Positions 1-8,810 of a DNA stretch of 64,000 bases are shown in pieces. How positions within the stretch are numbered: position 1 is the stretch's first letter; each line of letters opens with the position of its first letter. The stretch comes from Devosia sp. MC521 (GTDB lineage: Bacteria > Pseudomonadota > Alphaproteobacteria > Rhizobiales > Devosiaceae), in the NCBI RefSeq assembly GCF_014127105.1, contig NZ_CP059902.1, positions 2,699,001 to 2,763,000 on the forward strand, read 5' to 3'. The notes under the pieces are model-generated. The model saw only the letters and a program-made list of their open reading frames with translations, was not told the DNA's origin and searched no databases. The translations under genes were made by a program, and so were the position numbers.

Positions 1-340
1 GTGGTCGTTGGCCTCGTGTTCCCCGTGAACGCCCAGCCGAGTGGTACAGCGACCTGTTTACGCTTGATGCTCGACGCCACGACCGCACACGACGTTTCGG
101 TCGCGTGCCCTCCCTTGCAAAAGTCCAGTGAGACATGTTGCTCCAGCAAGGCAATCGCGACCAGTTCTGCACTGCTCGCAGCGCCGAAGCCAGCCGCAGC
201 TCTGCCGTTCGCCGCGAGAGAAATCTTCGTGGCAACCGGAATTGATCGCGGCATAGACCGTCCACCAAAAGCTTTCCTGAGTTAGCGCTCCCAGGCACCT
301 TCATCACCAAAATCTACGGACGCAAGCCTTGTCCCCTAGA
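1..340. other. window-edge stretch, no gene assignable
   Basis: No gene can be assigned with confidence. A plus-strand frame is open from base 3 to a stop at 129-131 (42 codons) and could be the tail of a gene starting upstream. It is rich in Arg and ends in SLAKVQ, and I do not recognise it. A minus-strand frame beginning at an ATG at 254 is open to the window edge and also resembles nothing I know. Bases 132-340 hold no convincing signal. Upstream sequence is needed to choose between these readings. Confidence 0.3.
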
Positions 341-377
341 GACGAGACTTTGCGCGCTGACACCGGAAAGAACTCCC

Positions 378-824
378 ATGTCGAAGATCCACGCTCCTAT
401 TCCCGAGCGCATTCCCGCCCTCACGCCAATCTACGCGCGCCTTCACACCCTTGCTGAAACGCTGATGCGCGTTATCTGCGGGCTCATTCTCACAGTCCAT
501 GGCTATCCCAAGATCATGGACCCATTCCGGGCCGTACCTATGGTCGAAGGGCTCGGGTTTTACCCCGGCGTCTTCTGGGCACCTCTGCTTGCCGCCACGG
601 AGTTTTTCGGCGGCATTCTGCTTGCCATGGGTCTTTTCACGCGACCCGTTGCGATTGCGGCCAGCGTGATCTTGCTGGTCACTGTTTATGCCCACTGGAT
701 CCCGATGGAACAGGGCTACTCTGGCGCTGAAAAGTCTATCCTCTGGCTCGGCATGAGCCTCTTCTTTGCAATTCGCGGATCGAACGCCCATTCGATTGAC
801 GCCAAGCTCGGGCGTCAATTCTAA
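378..824 (+). CDS. DoxX-family membrane protein
   Basis: A 148-residue integral membrane protein of the DoxX family. Four hydrophobic segments lie at about residues 28-43, 64-87, 89-107 and 119-133. A conserved HGYPKI motif (41-46) follows the first segment and GLFTRP (85-90) lies between the second and third, as in other DoxX proteins. The length fits the family. DoxX proteins are poorly understood; some are subunits of quinone-linked or redox-stress complexes, so no substrate is proposed. It starts at ATG with a weak upstream AAAG and stands alone, followed by an inverted repeat and an IS element. Confidence 0.85.
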   Translation: MSKIHAPIPERIPALTPIYARLHTLAETLMRVICGLILTVHGYPKIMDPFRAVPMVEGLGFYPGVFWAPLLAATEFFGGILLAMGLFTRPVAIAASVILLVTVYAHWIPMEQGYSGAEKSILWLGMSLFFAIRGSNAHSIDAKLGRQF

Positions 825-837
825 CGCTCACGACAAT

Positions 838-864
838 GATCCGGCGCAGCCCCTGTGCCGGATC
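838..864. repeat. inverted repeat after the DoxX gene
   Basis: GATCCGGC at 838-845 pairs perfectly with GCCGGATC at 857-864 around an 11-base loop, 14 bases after the DoxX stop. No run of T follows, so this is a possible factor-assisted terminator or mRNA-stabilising hairpin, not a clear intrinsic terminator. Confidence 0.55.
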
Positions 865-1053
865 GCATTGGCGAGATGTCGCCCATCACCGGCGACACTG
901 AGCCTAACAGGCGGCGGCGGCGCTCAACAGCTTGCCGATCCTGTATTGAGGGTCTTGCAAAAGGCTCAAACGCCGCCCTCATCCTCGACAGCCTCTCCCA
1001 CCGGCCATCACCCTTGACCCGAAGGCACACCACTTCTCCTCCCCCGTATTCGG

Positions 1054-1842
1054 GGGGACTGTTCATTTGGGACTCCTTATGAGGTGTCTGTTGAAGAACA
1101 GATTGAGCGTAATCTCGAGCATCTGCACTGTTTTGGAGACGCGCTTTGTCCGCCGATCGAACCGCGCAAGATTGTCCCTGATTGAGGAATTGGAGGACTC
1201 AATCAGGTGGGTTTGCGCCTTTGTTTCCAAATGTGGCACGGTCACGCCATTGCGCTTGAAAGCGAGTGCGTAACAAGAGTTGGCATCGGTAAAGATGGCC
1301 CCGATCTCACCCACAGCCTGCAGGGCCAAGCGGTAGGCCGTGATCGCACTTTCTACGCCTTTGTCACCGATGTGGTGGGCAACAACGCGGCGCTGTCTTC
1401 GGCTATAAACGGTCCAGATAACCGCTCGCTGCTGTTTTTTTGGACGTAGGTATAGATCTCGTCCATCTCAATAATATCGGGTCCGCTCGCTGGCGTCCCG
1501 CGCTGAGCCGCGATCCGCTCTTGCAAGATGTCGTGCTCCTTGCGTATCCATTTAAGGACCGCGGCTGGGGAGGCCGAAAGGACGCGCCCAATGGCCCGAA
1601 TGCCGGTGCCGTTGAGATACATCTGAACGGCCTGCGCTTTTGTCTGAGCGCTGAATTTAGGGGCGCGATCAGTAAAGTACCGACCACACTGCTTACAGCT
1701 AAATCGCTGGTAACCCGCCTTGAGGCCGCGCTTGACCGTGGCAGTGCTAGAACAATCTGGACAATCCATCTCAAACCCTCCGGAAAAACACCCCCAAGCA
1801 GCCAAACTAGAATCCCAAATGAGCAAGTTGTAAACAGTCCCC
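1054..1842 (-). mobile_element. IS1-family insertion sequence, copy 1 (intact)
   Basis: An element of about 789 bases, close to the 768 of IS1. Its ends are inverted repeats starting GGGGACTGTT and both containing CATTTGGGA. The upstream (right) end carries roughly ten extra bases between these two blocks. One transposase is encoded across two frames joined by an A7C slippery site. A 9-base near-duplication flanks it, typical of IS1. Exact ends are ambiguous by a base because the target also supplies G or C. A nearly identical copy lies at 48223-49010 in the opposite orientation. Confidence 0.88.
1063..1769 (-). CDS. IS1-family transposase, made by programmed -1 frameshift
   Basis: The first frame begins at ATG 1769 and encodes an N-terminal zinc-ribbon (CPDC near residue 3, CKQC near 25) and a helix-turn-helix, then the start of the catalytic domain (EMDEIYTYV). 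At CAAAAAAAC the reading must slip back one base (heptamer A AAA AAC, as in IS1) to continue as QKKQQR and then VVAHHIGDKG, FTDANSC and a C-terminal IESSNSS...NLFFNRH stretch, ending at 1063. Without slippage the ribosome stops at 1353, giving the short InsA-like repressor. The fused product is about 235 residues against 232 for IS1 InsAB'. All pieces are intact, so this copy could be active. Confidence 0.88.
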
Positions 1843-1856
1843 GCATTCGGGGGAGG

Positions 1857-2231
1857 CCGGGTGGGGGTCTTCCTCCAAACCCGCACCTACTCACTCCCGG
1901 GCACGCCCAAGTGTAGCCCCTTGGGTCAACCCCAAGGGTAACGAGCCGTGCGAGGGACACACCTGCTATGACAGAAGTCACCCATCACCGGTGATCCTCA
2001 CCACCACCCAAACGAATTAAGCAATCCCCGCCGCCAAAACCACGCGCATCATGGCAGACCCCTGCCCCTCACTCCGCGCCGAGCGCCTCCCCCCCAAAAA
2101 AAGCCGCCCCCTTGGCGGCGCGATCTTTTCCGCCTTTGCGCCCCTTTCTCGCGCCCCAAACCGCCACCTCCGCGCCCATCCTCGTGCCCATAAAGGCCGG
2201 CAGAATGCCCATGATGTGCCAATTGGCGCCC
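1857..2231. other. gene-free stretch with a hairpin
   Basis: No coding signal was found between the IS and the Lrp-family gene. A stem CCCTTGGG (1918-1925) / CCCAAGGG (1931-1938) with loop TCAAC is present, as well as the terminator listed separately at 2096. Short open frames here have no family resemblance. Confidence 0.6.
2096..2119 (-). terminator. intrinsic terminator of the Lrp-family gene
   Basis: On the minus strand GCCGCC and GGCGGC pair around a 5-base loop and are followed at once by seven T. It lies about 110 bases past the stop of the Lrp-family gene. Confidence 0.75.
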
Positions 2232-2708
2232 CTAAATCGGCAGCACGCGCGAACTCTTCACTGCCCCCAGCGAAAAACTGCTCTCGATCGAGGCAACGCC
2301 GTCGAGCTGCGTCAGCCGTTTGCGCAGGAAGGTCTCATAAGCTTCCAGATCGGCGCAAACCACGCGCATGAGAAAGTCAAACTTGCCGGTCATCAGATAG
2401 CAGTCCATCACCTCCGGCCACCGACTGATGGCCGCGCCAAAGTCGTCGAGATTTTGCGCCCGCTGCTGTTCGAGTTTGATCGAGATGAACACCGAAACGG
2501 GCAGCCCCACAGCCTTGGGATCAATGCTCGCCCCATAGCCGGAGATAATCCCGGCCTCTTCCAGCTGCCGCACTCGCCGCAGACAGGGCGAGGGCGAAAT
2601 GCCCACCCGCTCGGACAATGCCTGCACGGTAATGCGCCCGTCCTCCTGCAACGCACGCAAGATTTTATGGTCGATTGGATCGATCTCTCGTTTGGCGAAT
2701 TCTGCCAA
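2232..2708 (-). CDS. Lrp/AsnC-family transcriptional regulator
   Basis: A 158-residue DNA-binding protein of normal Lrp/AsnC length. An N-terminal helix-turn-helix (about 27-55, LSERVGISPSPCLRRVRQL) is followed by the RAM ligand-binding and oligomerisation domain (about 65-150, with the GKFDFLMRV strand). The start is TTG at 2708, placed six bases after a GGAG ribosome site; no ATG fits better. It is divergent from the E1 gene at 2822 with 113 bases between them. This layout matches mdeR-mdeB of Pseudomonas, where the Lrp-type MdeR controls an AceE-like 2-ketobutyrate dehydrogenase. The inference is that it senses an amino acid and controls its neighbour. Confidence 0.92.
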   Translation of the reverse strand: MAEFAKREIDPIDHKILRALQEDGRITVQALSERVGISPSPCLRRVRQLEEAGIISGYGASIDPKAVGLPVSVFISIKLEQQRAQNLDDFGAAISRWPEVMDCYLMTGKFDFLMRVVCADLEAYETFLRKRLTQLDGVASIESSFSLGAVKSSRVLPI

Positions 2709-2789
2709 GATTATCTCCAGAACTTGCGATTTCCTGCGCGAACAATCGCCTTAGAGGGCGAGATAGGCGGAAACCGTCCCTGAACAGAG

Positions 2790-2808
2790 CATAATGTCAG
2801 ACATTATG
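2790..2808. promoter_or_regulatory. perfect 9-1-9 palindrome, probable operator
   Basis: CATAATGTC, A, GACATTATG is a perfect inverted repeat. It ends at the GGGAGG ribosome site of the E1 gene (ATG at 2822) and so overlaps the transcript start region; a bound protein there would repress. Its core TGTCAGACA recurs at 5266. The binder may be the divergent Lrp-type protein, though TGTC-N-GACA is more usual for GntR/FadR-type proteins such as the one encoded at 11871. Confidence 0.65.
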
Positions 2809-2821
2809 GGAGGACAAGCCG

Positions 2822-5185
2822 ATGACACTAGGTTCGGATCGCATTGCGGCCATTGAAGCACTGAACAAGAAATCTCTCTGGCTTGCCAGTTGGATGGTGC
2901 ATCACGCCAATCACATCCGGCCCAATGTTGACGGCGTTAAAGTGGGCGGGCATCAGGCTAGCTCGGCTTCCATGGCCATGCTGCTCTCGACCCTCTATTT
3001 CGGCGTTTTGAAGCATGAAGATCGTGTCGCCGTAAAACCGCACGCGGCACCGATCTTTCACGCCATCCAATATTTGATGGGCCGACAGGAGAAGCAAAAG
3101 CTCATTGATTTCAGAGCCTTCGGGGGAGCGCAGTCCTACCCGTCCCGCACCAAAGACACCGCAGACGTTGATATTTCCACCGGCTCCGTGGGCCTTGGCG
3201 TTGCCTTCACCGCCTTTGCCTCGCTGATCCAAGATTATGTCCGCGCCAAATCTTGGGCCAAGACCGACCGCCCCGAAGGGCGGATGATCGCACTCGCCGG
3301 GGATGCCGAACTCGACGAAGGCAATATTTACGAATGCCTGCTCGAAGGCTGGAAGCACGGGCTGCGCAATTGCTGGTGGATCATCGATTACAACCGCCAA
3401 AGCCTTGATGGCGTTGTCCGCGAAGGGCTTTACGACCGCATCGAAGCCATCTTCCAGGCCTTCGGCTGGACGGTCGTTACCTTGAAATATGGTGCCCTCC
3501 AGCGCGCCGCCTTTGCCGAACCCGGTGGCGATAAGCTCAAGTCCTGGATCGATAATTGCCCCAATGATCTCTATTCGGCGCTGATGTTCCGGGGTGGCGC
3601 TGCCTGGCGAGAGCGCCTCACCGATGCCATCGGCGATCAGGGCGAAGTCTCCGCCCTTCTCGCTCGCCGTTCTGATGCTGAGCTTGCCGAACTCATGGCA
3701 AATCTCGGCGGCCACTGCGCCGAGAGCTTGCTCGAACAGTTCACCGTCGCAGGCTCGGATACGCCCACCGTCTTCATCGCCTATACGGTAAAAGGCTGGG
3801 GCACGCCGCTCGCGGGGCACAAGGATAATCACGCTGGGCAGATGACGTCGGCCCAGATTGAACAGCTCCGCGCTGCGCACAAAATCCGCGACGGGCATGA
3901 GTGGGATCGCTTTGAAGGTCTTGAAAATCCAGACGAACTCCAATCCTTCTTGGACGCAGTCCCCTTCAACACCAAGGCCTCGCGCCGTCTCTCCTCGGCC
4001 GCAGTCCCAACCATTGGCCCCCAGCTCCTCGGCACAGGCGCGACCTCCACTCAAGCCGCATTTGCCAAAATTCTCGACGCCTATGCGAAATCTGACAGCG
4101 CCTTGTCCGAACGCATTGTCACCACCTCGCCTGACGTCACCGTCTCCACAGGCCTTGGCGCTTGGGTCAACCGGCGCAATCTCTTTGCCCCCAAAGAGAA
4201 GGTCGACCTCTTCCAAAAAGAGGCCATCCCGTCGACGCAGAAATGGCGCTTCACCCCCTCAGGCCAGCACATGGAACTCGGCATTGCCGAGATGAACCTC
4301 TTCCTCATGCTCGGCGCGGCAGGGCTCTCGCATTCGCTCTTTGGCGAACGCCTGCTCCCGGTCGGAACGCTCTACGATCCGTTCATTTCGCGCGGCCTCG
4401 ATGCGCTCAATTATGCCTGCTACCAAGACGCCCGCTTCCTGCTGGTCGCGACGCCCTCCGGCGTTTCCTTGGCAGGTGAAGGCGGCGCGCACCAGTCTAT
4501 CGCCTCGCCTCTGATTGGCATGGCGCAGGATGGTCTCGCCAGCTTTGAACCGGCCTTTGCCGACGAGCTATCCATCATCACCGATTGGGCTTTTGACTAC
4601 ATGCAACGCACGGGCGATGCTCGTCCTGACCTTGCCGATTGGCCGCGCGACGTCACCGGCGGCTCGGTCTATCTGCGCCTCTCGACCCGCACGCTCGAGC
4701 AGCCACCCCGCCCTGTTACACCAGCCCTCAGCGAAGGCATTATCCGCGGTGCCTATTGGCTCAATCCACCAACGCCGCAATGCGAGGTTGTGCTGGCCTA
4801 TCAGGGCGTGCTGGCCAGCGAAGCCATTGAAGCGGCGGCACGATTGGGCGGCGACCGACGCAATGTTGCCGTGCTCGCCATCACCTCCGCCGACCGCCTC
4901 AACGCGGGCTGGCAGGGCTCTGTACGCGCCCGTATGCATGGCGACCACACCCCGAGCCATATCGAGCAGCTGCTGGCCCAAGTGCCCAACAAAATCGGCA
5001 TTGTCACCGCCATCGACGCCCATCCGGCCACGCTCTCGTGGATCGGCAGCGTCTGTGGCCACCGCACCATAGCGCTCGGCGTCGAGCATTTTGGTCAAAC
5101 CGGCACGGTTCAGGACCTTTACCGCCACTTCGGCATTTCATCGGACGATATTGTTCGCGCAGCAAAACAGTTCGCCTCATTTTGA
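2822..5185 (+). CDS. AceE-like 2-oxoacid dehydrogenase E1 (transketolase-like)
   Basis: A 787-residue thiamine-diphosphate enzyme of the homodimeric pyruvate dehydrogenase E1 type. The ThDP/Mg motif is GDAELDEG (160-167) with Asn191. KPHAAPIFHAIQY (72-84) and TGSVGLG (120-126) are typical of AceE. The central and C-terminal transketolase domains follow (LGIAEMN near 485). It is about 100 residues shorter than AceE of E. coli. No E2 or E3 gene lies nearby, so it must borrow these or act as a decarboxylase. By analogy with mdeB, a substrate such as 2-ketobutyrate or a branched-chain keto acid is plausible. A GGGAGG ribosome site precedes ATG. A hairpin CGCCTCA/TGAGGCG (5173-5189) spans the stop. 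Confidence 0.82.
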   Translation: MTLGSDRIAAIEALNKKSLWLASWMVHHANHIRPNVDGVKVGGHQASSASMAMLLSTLYFGVLKHEDRVAVKPHAAPIFHAIQYLMGRQEKQKLIDFRAFGGAQSYPSRTKDTADVDISTGSVGLGVAFTAFASLIQDYVRAKSWAKTDRPEGRMIALAGDAELDEGNIYECLLEGWKHGLRNCWWIIDYNRQSLDGVVREGLYDRIEAIFQAFGWTVVTLKYGALQRAAFAEPGGDKLKSWIDNCPNDLYSALMFRGGAAWRERLTDAIGDQGEVSALLARRSDAELAELMANLGGHCAESLLEQFTVAGSDTPTVFIAYTVKGWGTPLAGHKDNHAGQMTSAQIEQLRAAHKIRDGHEWDRFEGLENPDELQSFLDAVPFNTKASRRLSSAAVPTIGPQLLGTGATSTQAAFAKILDAYAKSDSALSERIVTTSPDVTVSTGLGAWVNRRNLFAPKEKVDLFQKEAIPSTQKWRFTPSGQHMELGIAEMNLFLMLGAAGLSHSLFGERLLPVGTLYDPFISRGLDALNYACYQDARFLLVATPSGVSLAGEGGAHQSIASPLIGMAQDGLASFEPAFADELSIITDWAFDYMQRTGDARPDLADWPRDVTGGSVYLRLSTRTLEQPPRPVTPALSEGIIRGAYWLNPPTPQCEVVLAYQGVLASEAIEAAARLGGDRRNVAVLAITSADRLNAGWQGSVRARMHGDHTPSHIEQLLAQVPNKIGIVTAIDAHPATLSWIGSVCGHRTIALGVEHFGQTGTVQDLYRHFGISSDDIVRAAKQFASF

Positions 5186-5265
5186 GGCGAGCTGGCCAGC
5201 CAATAAACACGGCCACTCTATTGCATTCGTTTCCTAGAAATACGCTTGTCAGCGTCGATTTCATT

Positions 5266-5280
5266 TGTCAGACATATGTC
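5266..5280. promoter_or_regulatory. overlapping palindromes upstream of the peptide importer
   Basis: TGTCAGACA (5266-5274) is a 4-1-4 palindrome and overlaps GACATATGTC (5271-5280), a perfect 10-base palindrome. The stretch lies about 100 bases before the binding-protein start at 5378. It shares TGTCAGACAT with the palindrome at 2790. A FadR-type regulator is encoded at the end of this operon (11871) and its family binds sites of this type. Confidence 0.5.
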
Positions 5281-5377
5281 AATTGGTTCGTTTGGAAGGG
5301 ACAGACGAACCAAGCACGAGCGCAAAGATGCGCCGGACTTCAGGGAACGACATCAAGCTTCGAGAAGGAGGGAGCTC

Positions 5378-6976
5378 ATGCACATTCTACCGAAATTGGT
5401 AGGCGCACTGGCCGTCGCAACAGCGTTGACCATGCCGGCCTTGGCCCAAACCACCATTTTGGCACCGGGCCAATCGACCACCGGCACCTACATGGACTAC
5501 ATGAAGACGGTCTATGACCGCGCCACCTTCGCTGAACTCCTGCAAATTCCCATCGCTACTTTCGATAAGGAATTTGAGCTTGTTCCGATGGCAGCGGAAA
5601 GCTGGAGCCAATCGGAAGATGGCCTCACCTGGACCTTCAAGCTGCGCCCCGGCCTCGTTTGGTCCGATGGTGAACCTCTGACCTCGGAAGACTTTGTTTT
5701 CTCGCTCCAGCGCGCAGCCAATTCGGGCTATGACTTTGCTTGGTATTGGGATTTTGCTGGCGGGATCAAGGGCTGGAAGGAAGTCACGGAAGGCGCTGAC
5801 GCTTCCGAACTGGCCGTCAAAGCTGTCGATGATCTAACCATTGAGATCACCACCGTCGCGCCAAAACCCTATTTCCCATCCGTCACCAGCCTCTGGTATC
5901 CGGTGCCAAAGCACCAGCAGGATAAGTTCGGCGACGATTGGGCGCTCAATGTCGAAAACGTTGTGTCCTCCGGTCCGTTCTCGGTCGAGAGCTGGGAGAA
6001 GTCGAACAATTCTGTCGTCTTCGTAAAATCCCCGACCTACACCGGCCCATGGCAGGCACAGGTTGATCGCCTCGAAGTCGATCCGACCATTGGCGCGCCA
6101 GAAGTTGGCCTGCCAGCGTTCCTCGCAGGCGATGCGGATTATACCTTCCTCAACACCGGACAGGTCCCTGTCGCCACCGCGACCAATCCTGACGGCATCC
6201 GCAAGAACGCCGTGTTCGCAACGTCCTACATTTCCTATGATTTGGACGCCGAACCCTTCAACAATGTCGACGTCCGCCGAGCCTTCTACCACGCCGTGGA
6301 CCGTGCTGAGTTGACCTCAACCGTTCTCAAGGACATCGCCATCCCAGCCGGGTCAATCCTGCCCCCAGGCTATCCTGGCTACAATCCAGACGTCGTTGCG
6401 CAGGCAACTTTCGACCCGGAAAAGGCCAAAAAGCATCTCGCCGATGCAGGCTTCCCGAACGGCGAAGGCTTCCCCAATGTCGACATCTGGATCCGTGAAG
6501 AGGGCGGCTATAACGGCGCTATCGTTCCGGCTATGGCGCAGTACCTTCAGGCTGAATTGAAGGAACACCTCAACATCACCGTCTCAATCCGTCAGCTCCC
6601 CGGCGCTGAATGGATGGATGGCCTGCGTGGCAAGAAGAACAACATCTTCATCGCCCCGTATGAATACGACTATCTCGATCCGTCAAACTTCTACGGCATC
6701 TTCTACAATGGTGGCCGTCACGGCTACTTCGTGCCGGAATATGACGCGCTCGTCGCCAAGGCTGACGCCGAAAGCGACTGGGATACCCGCTACGATCTCT
6801 ACGCTCAGGCCGAACAGGTCATGATCGATCAGGGCCTGATCGTGCCGCTGGTGCACCCGATTACCACTGCTGTGATCTCTGGCGATTTGGGCGGCGAAGC
6901 CTCGCAGCCAAACTCTCTTGGCTTCACCCCGCTTGACCGCCTTGGCCACTACTTCTTCACGCACCTGACGAAGTAA
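5378..6976 (+). CDS. ABC transporter substrate-binding protein, peptide/oligopeptide type (SBP_bac_5)
   Basis: A 532-residue periplasmic binding protein of the DppA/OppA family. The first 23 residues form a signal peptide ending ALA before Q24. The mature part has the family's WTFKLRPGLVWSDGEPL block (about 84-102) and a Tyr/Asp-rich C-terminal lobe. The start at 5378 follows AAGGAGGGA by five bases; reading further upstream would put extra charged residues before the signal peptide. First gene of an importer operon. A strong hairpin after it (6989) probably protects this part of the mRNA. The ligand cannot be read from the sequence; a dipeptide or amino-acid-like compound is likely. Confidence 0.9.
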   Translation: MHILPKLVGALAVATALTMPALAQTTILAPGQSTTGTYMDYMKTVYDRATFAELLQIPIATFDKEFELVPMAAESWSQSEDGLTWTFKLRPGLVWSDGEPLTSEDFVFSLQRAANSGYDFAWYWDFAGGIKGWKEVTEGADASELAVKAVDDLTIEITTVAPKPYFPSVTSLWYPVPKHQQDKFGDDWALNVENVVSSGPFSVESWEKSNNSVVFVKSPTYTGPWQAQVDRLEVDPTIGAPEVGLPAFLAGDADYTFLNTGQVPVATATNPDGIRKNAVFATSYISYDLDAEPFNNVDVRRAFYHAVDRAELTSTVLKDIAIPAGSILPPGYPGYNPDVVAQATFDPEKAKKHLADAGFPNGEGFPNVDIWIREEGGYNGAIVPAMAQYLQAELKEHLNITVSIRQLPGAEWMDGLRGKKNNIFIAPYEYDYLDPSNFYGIFYNGGRHGYFVPEYDALVAKADAESDWDTRYDLYAQAEQVMIDQGLIVPLVHPITTAVISGDLGGEASQPNSLGFTPLDRLGHYFFTHLTK

Positions 6977-6988
6977 TCCAGCAGCATC

Positions 6989-7025
6989 CTAGCGTCCCTT
7001 GGTTCCTCGTGCCGAGGGACGCTAG
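6989..7025 (+). repeat. intercistronic hairpin after the binding-protein gene
   Basis: CTAGCGTCCCT (6989-6999) pairs perfectly with AGGGACGCTAG (7015-7025). No T run follows, so it is more likely an mRNA-stabilising or partial-termination element than a full terminator. Such hairpins commonly raise binding-protein levels above those of the membrane subunits. Confidence 0.65.
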
Positions 7026-7042
7026 CCCAATTAGGTCAGCCC

Positions 7043-8797
7043 ATGCCCCTCATCGAAATCGAAGACCTGCGCGTCAGTTTCCGTCAATACGGCGGCAAAA
7101 TTGACGCTGTTCGTGGCGTCAATTTCACGCTCGACGAAGGCGAAAGCCTCGGTATCGTGGGCGAGAGTGGATCAGGGAAATCCGTGAGCTGCAGCGCTCT
7201 CATGCGCTTACTACCCGCCACCGCAGAGGTGAGTGCCACAAAACTCATGCTCGGCGGCATCGACGTCACCAAAGCCAATAAGGAAGATCTGGCGCGCCTT
7301 CGCGGTCGCTTTGCCTCCATGATCTTCCAAGATCCGATGACGGCGTTTGACCCCGTTTTCACCATCGGCCACCAAATCGCCGAAACCATTCAGGCCCACC
7401 GCAACCTGCCCAAGAAGCAGGCTCTGGCGGAAGCCGAAGACCTGCTGCGCCGCGTCGAAATCAAAAACGCAGCGGATGTCGTCAATTATTACCCCCACCA
7501 GCTTTCAGGCGGCATGTTGCAGCGCGCTATGATCGCGATGGCACTCTCTTGCCGACCCAAAGTTCTGATCGCAGACGAGCCAACCACCGCACTCGACGTC
7601 ACCATTCAGGCCCAGATCCTAGAGCTCATAAAGAAGGTTCAGGCCGAGTTTGGCATGGCCCTAATCATGATCACCCACGATCTGGGCGTCATCGCCGAAA
7701 CCGTCGATCGCGTGCTGGTCATGTATCGCGGCGAAGTGGTCGAACAAGGCACCGTGCAGCAGATTTTTGACGCGCCGGAACAAGCTTACACCAAGCAACT
7801 CTTGGCCTCGCTCCATTCCAGTTTCGAGCCGTCGCGCGGCAGCGATGATGAGACCCCGGCACTGGAACTAAAGGGCGTTCAGAAAACCTATCGCATCCGC
7901 CGCCGCAGCGGGTTTCGCACTGAATATTCCGATTCCAACGCCGTCCAAAAAGTGGACCTCGTTCTGCCGAAAAACCGCATCGTTGCCGTAGTCGGCGAAA
8001 GCGGTTCAGGCAAAACCACCACCGGCATGATGGCGCTACGCCTCCTCGATTCCACCGCTGGGCAAATCCTCTTGCACGGCACCGACATCTCTTCGCTCCC
8101 CCCCGCCGGCCTCAAGGCGTGGCGCAAGAAAATGCAGGTTGTCTTCCAAGACAGCTACTCAGCGCTCGACCCGATGATGACGCTGACGCAGATCATTGCC
8201 GAACCGCTCCATATTCATCAGCTTGGCACCCCAAAAGAACAGGCCGAGAAAGCCATTGCTTGGCTTGAACGCGTCGGCCTCGACCGAAGCTTTGCCACCC
8301 GCTATCCACACGAGCTATCCGGCGGTCAACGCCAGCGCGTCGCCATCGCCCGCGCCCTTATTTTGGAGCCGGACGTGCTCGTTGCCGACGAGCCAACATC
8401 AGCGCTCGACGTCACGGTCAAAGCGCAGATCATTGGGCTTCTCAAACAGCTGCAAGCGGAGATGGGTCTGTCCATCCTCTTCATCAGCCACGACCTCTCG
8501 ACAGTGAAGTCCCTCACCGACAGCGTGGTCGTTATGTATAAGGGGCGCGTTGTCGAAGAGGCACCAACTGAGCGCATTTTTGCCGATGCCCAACATCCCT
8601 ATACGCAGGCCCTGCTCGACGCCGTGCCAGCCACCAACCCGCGCAACAAACGCAGCCGCACCTTCCTAACAGCGGAAGAGATCGCCGCTCGCACCCCACG
8701 CTTTACCGTTATTCAAACCGGCGCCGCGCCGAACAAAACCCCGCAACTCGTCACCATCGCTCCCGGCCACCGGGTCGAAGCCATTGTGACGACCTAA
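7043..8797 (+). CDS. fused double-ATPase subunit of the peptide ABC importer (DppD-DppF type)
   Basis: 584 residues holding two complete nucleotide-binding domains in one chain. NBD1 has Walker A GESGSGKS (40-47), signature LSGGM (154-158) and Walker B VLIADEP (174-180). NBD2 has Walker A GESGSGKT near 317-324, signature LSGGQRQR near 427 and Walker B VLVADEP. In enteric dpp and opp systems these are two separate genes; fused forms are common in alphaproteobacteria. It supplies ATP hydrolysis for the permeases encoded next. A GGTCAGCCC leader precedes ATG 7043, so the ribosome site is weak. Confidence 0.93.
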   Translation: MPLIEIEDLRVSFRQYGGKIDAVRGVNFTLDEGESLGIVGESGSGKSVSCSALMRLLPATAEVSATKLMLGGIDVTKANKEDLARLRGRFASMIFQDPMTAFDPVFTIGHQIAETIQAHRNLPKKQALAEAEDLLRRVEIKNAADVVNYYPHQLSGGMLQRAMIAMALSCRPKVLIADEPTTALDVTIQAQILELIKKVQAEFGMALIMITHDLGVIAETVDRVLVMYRGEVVEQGTVQQIFDAPEQAYTKQLLASLHSSFEPSRGSDDETPALELKGVQKTYRIRRRSGFRTEYSDSNAVQKVDLVLPKNRIVAVVGESGSGKTTTGMMALRLLDSTAGQILLHGTDISSLPPAGLKAWRKKMQVVFQDSYSALDPMMTLTQIIAEPLHIHQLGTPKEQAEKAIAWLERVGLDRSFATRYPHELSGGQRQRVAIARALILEPDVLVADEPTSALDVTVKAQIIGLLKQLQAEMGLSILFISHDLSTVKSLTDSVVVMYKGRVVEEAPTERIFADAQHPYTQALLDAVPATNPRNKRSRTFLTAEEIAARTPRFTVIQTGAAPNKTPQLVTIAPGHRVEAIVTT

Positions 8798-8810
8798 AGG
8801 AGGAGCGACC

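Larger units (their letters stand above)
1038..1856. repeat. REP-like palindrome interrupted by an IS element
   Basis: The left arm CCTCCCCC is at 1038-1045 and the right arm GGGGGAGG at 1849-1856, followed by CCGGGTGGGGG. Removing the IS between them restores a hairpin with 8-base arms and loop GCATTC. The loop with its border is nearly duplicated on both sides of the IS (CGTATTCGG on the left, CGCATTCGG on the right), as expected for a target-site duplication with one later change. The same palindrome recurs intact at 31491 and around the second IS at 48223. Confidence 0.75.

Noticed and set aside
336..818. A 160-codon minus-strand frame opposite the DoxX gene
   Set aside because: The plus frame has membrane segments and family motifs; the minus frame has none.
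821..1082. Short frames between the DoxX gene and IS copy 1
   Set aside because: Arg-rich, overlapping on both strands and running into the IS end; not convincing as genes.
2828..4216. A 462-codon open frame antisense to the E1 gene
   Set aside because: It lies wholly within a well-supported coding region, has no family resemblance and no ribosome site. Long antisense frames are common in GC-rich genes.
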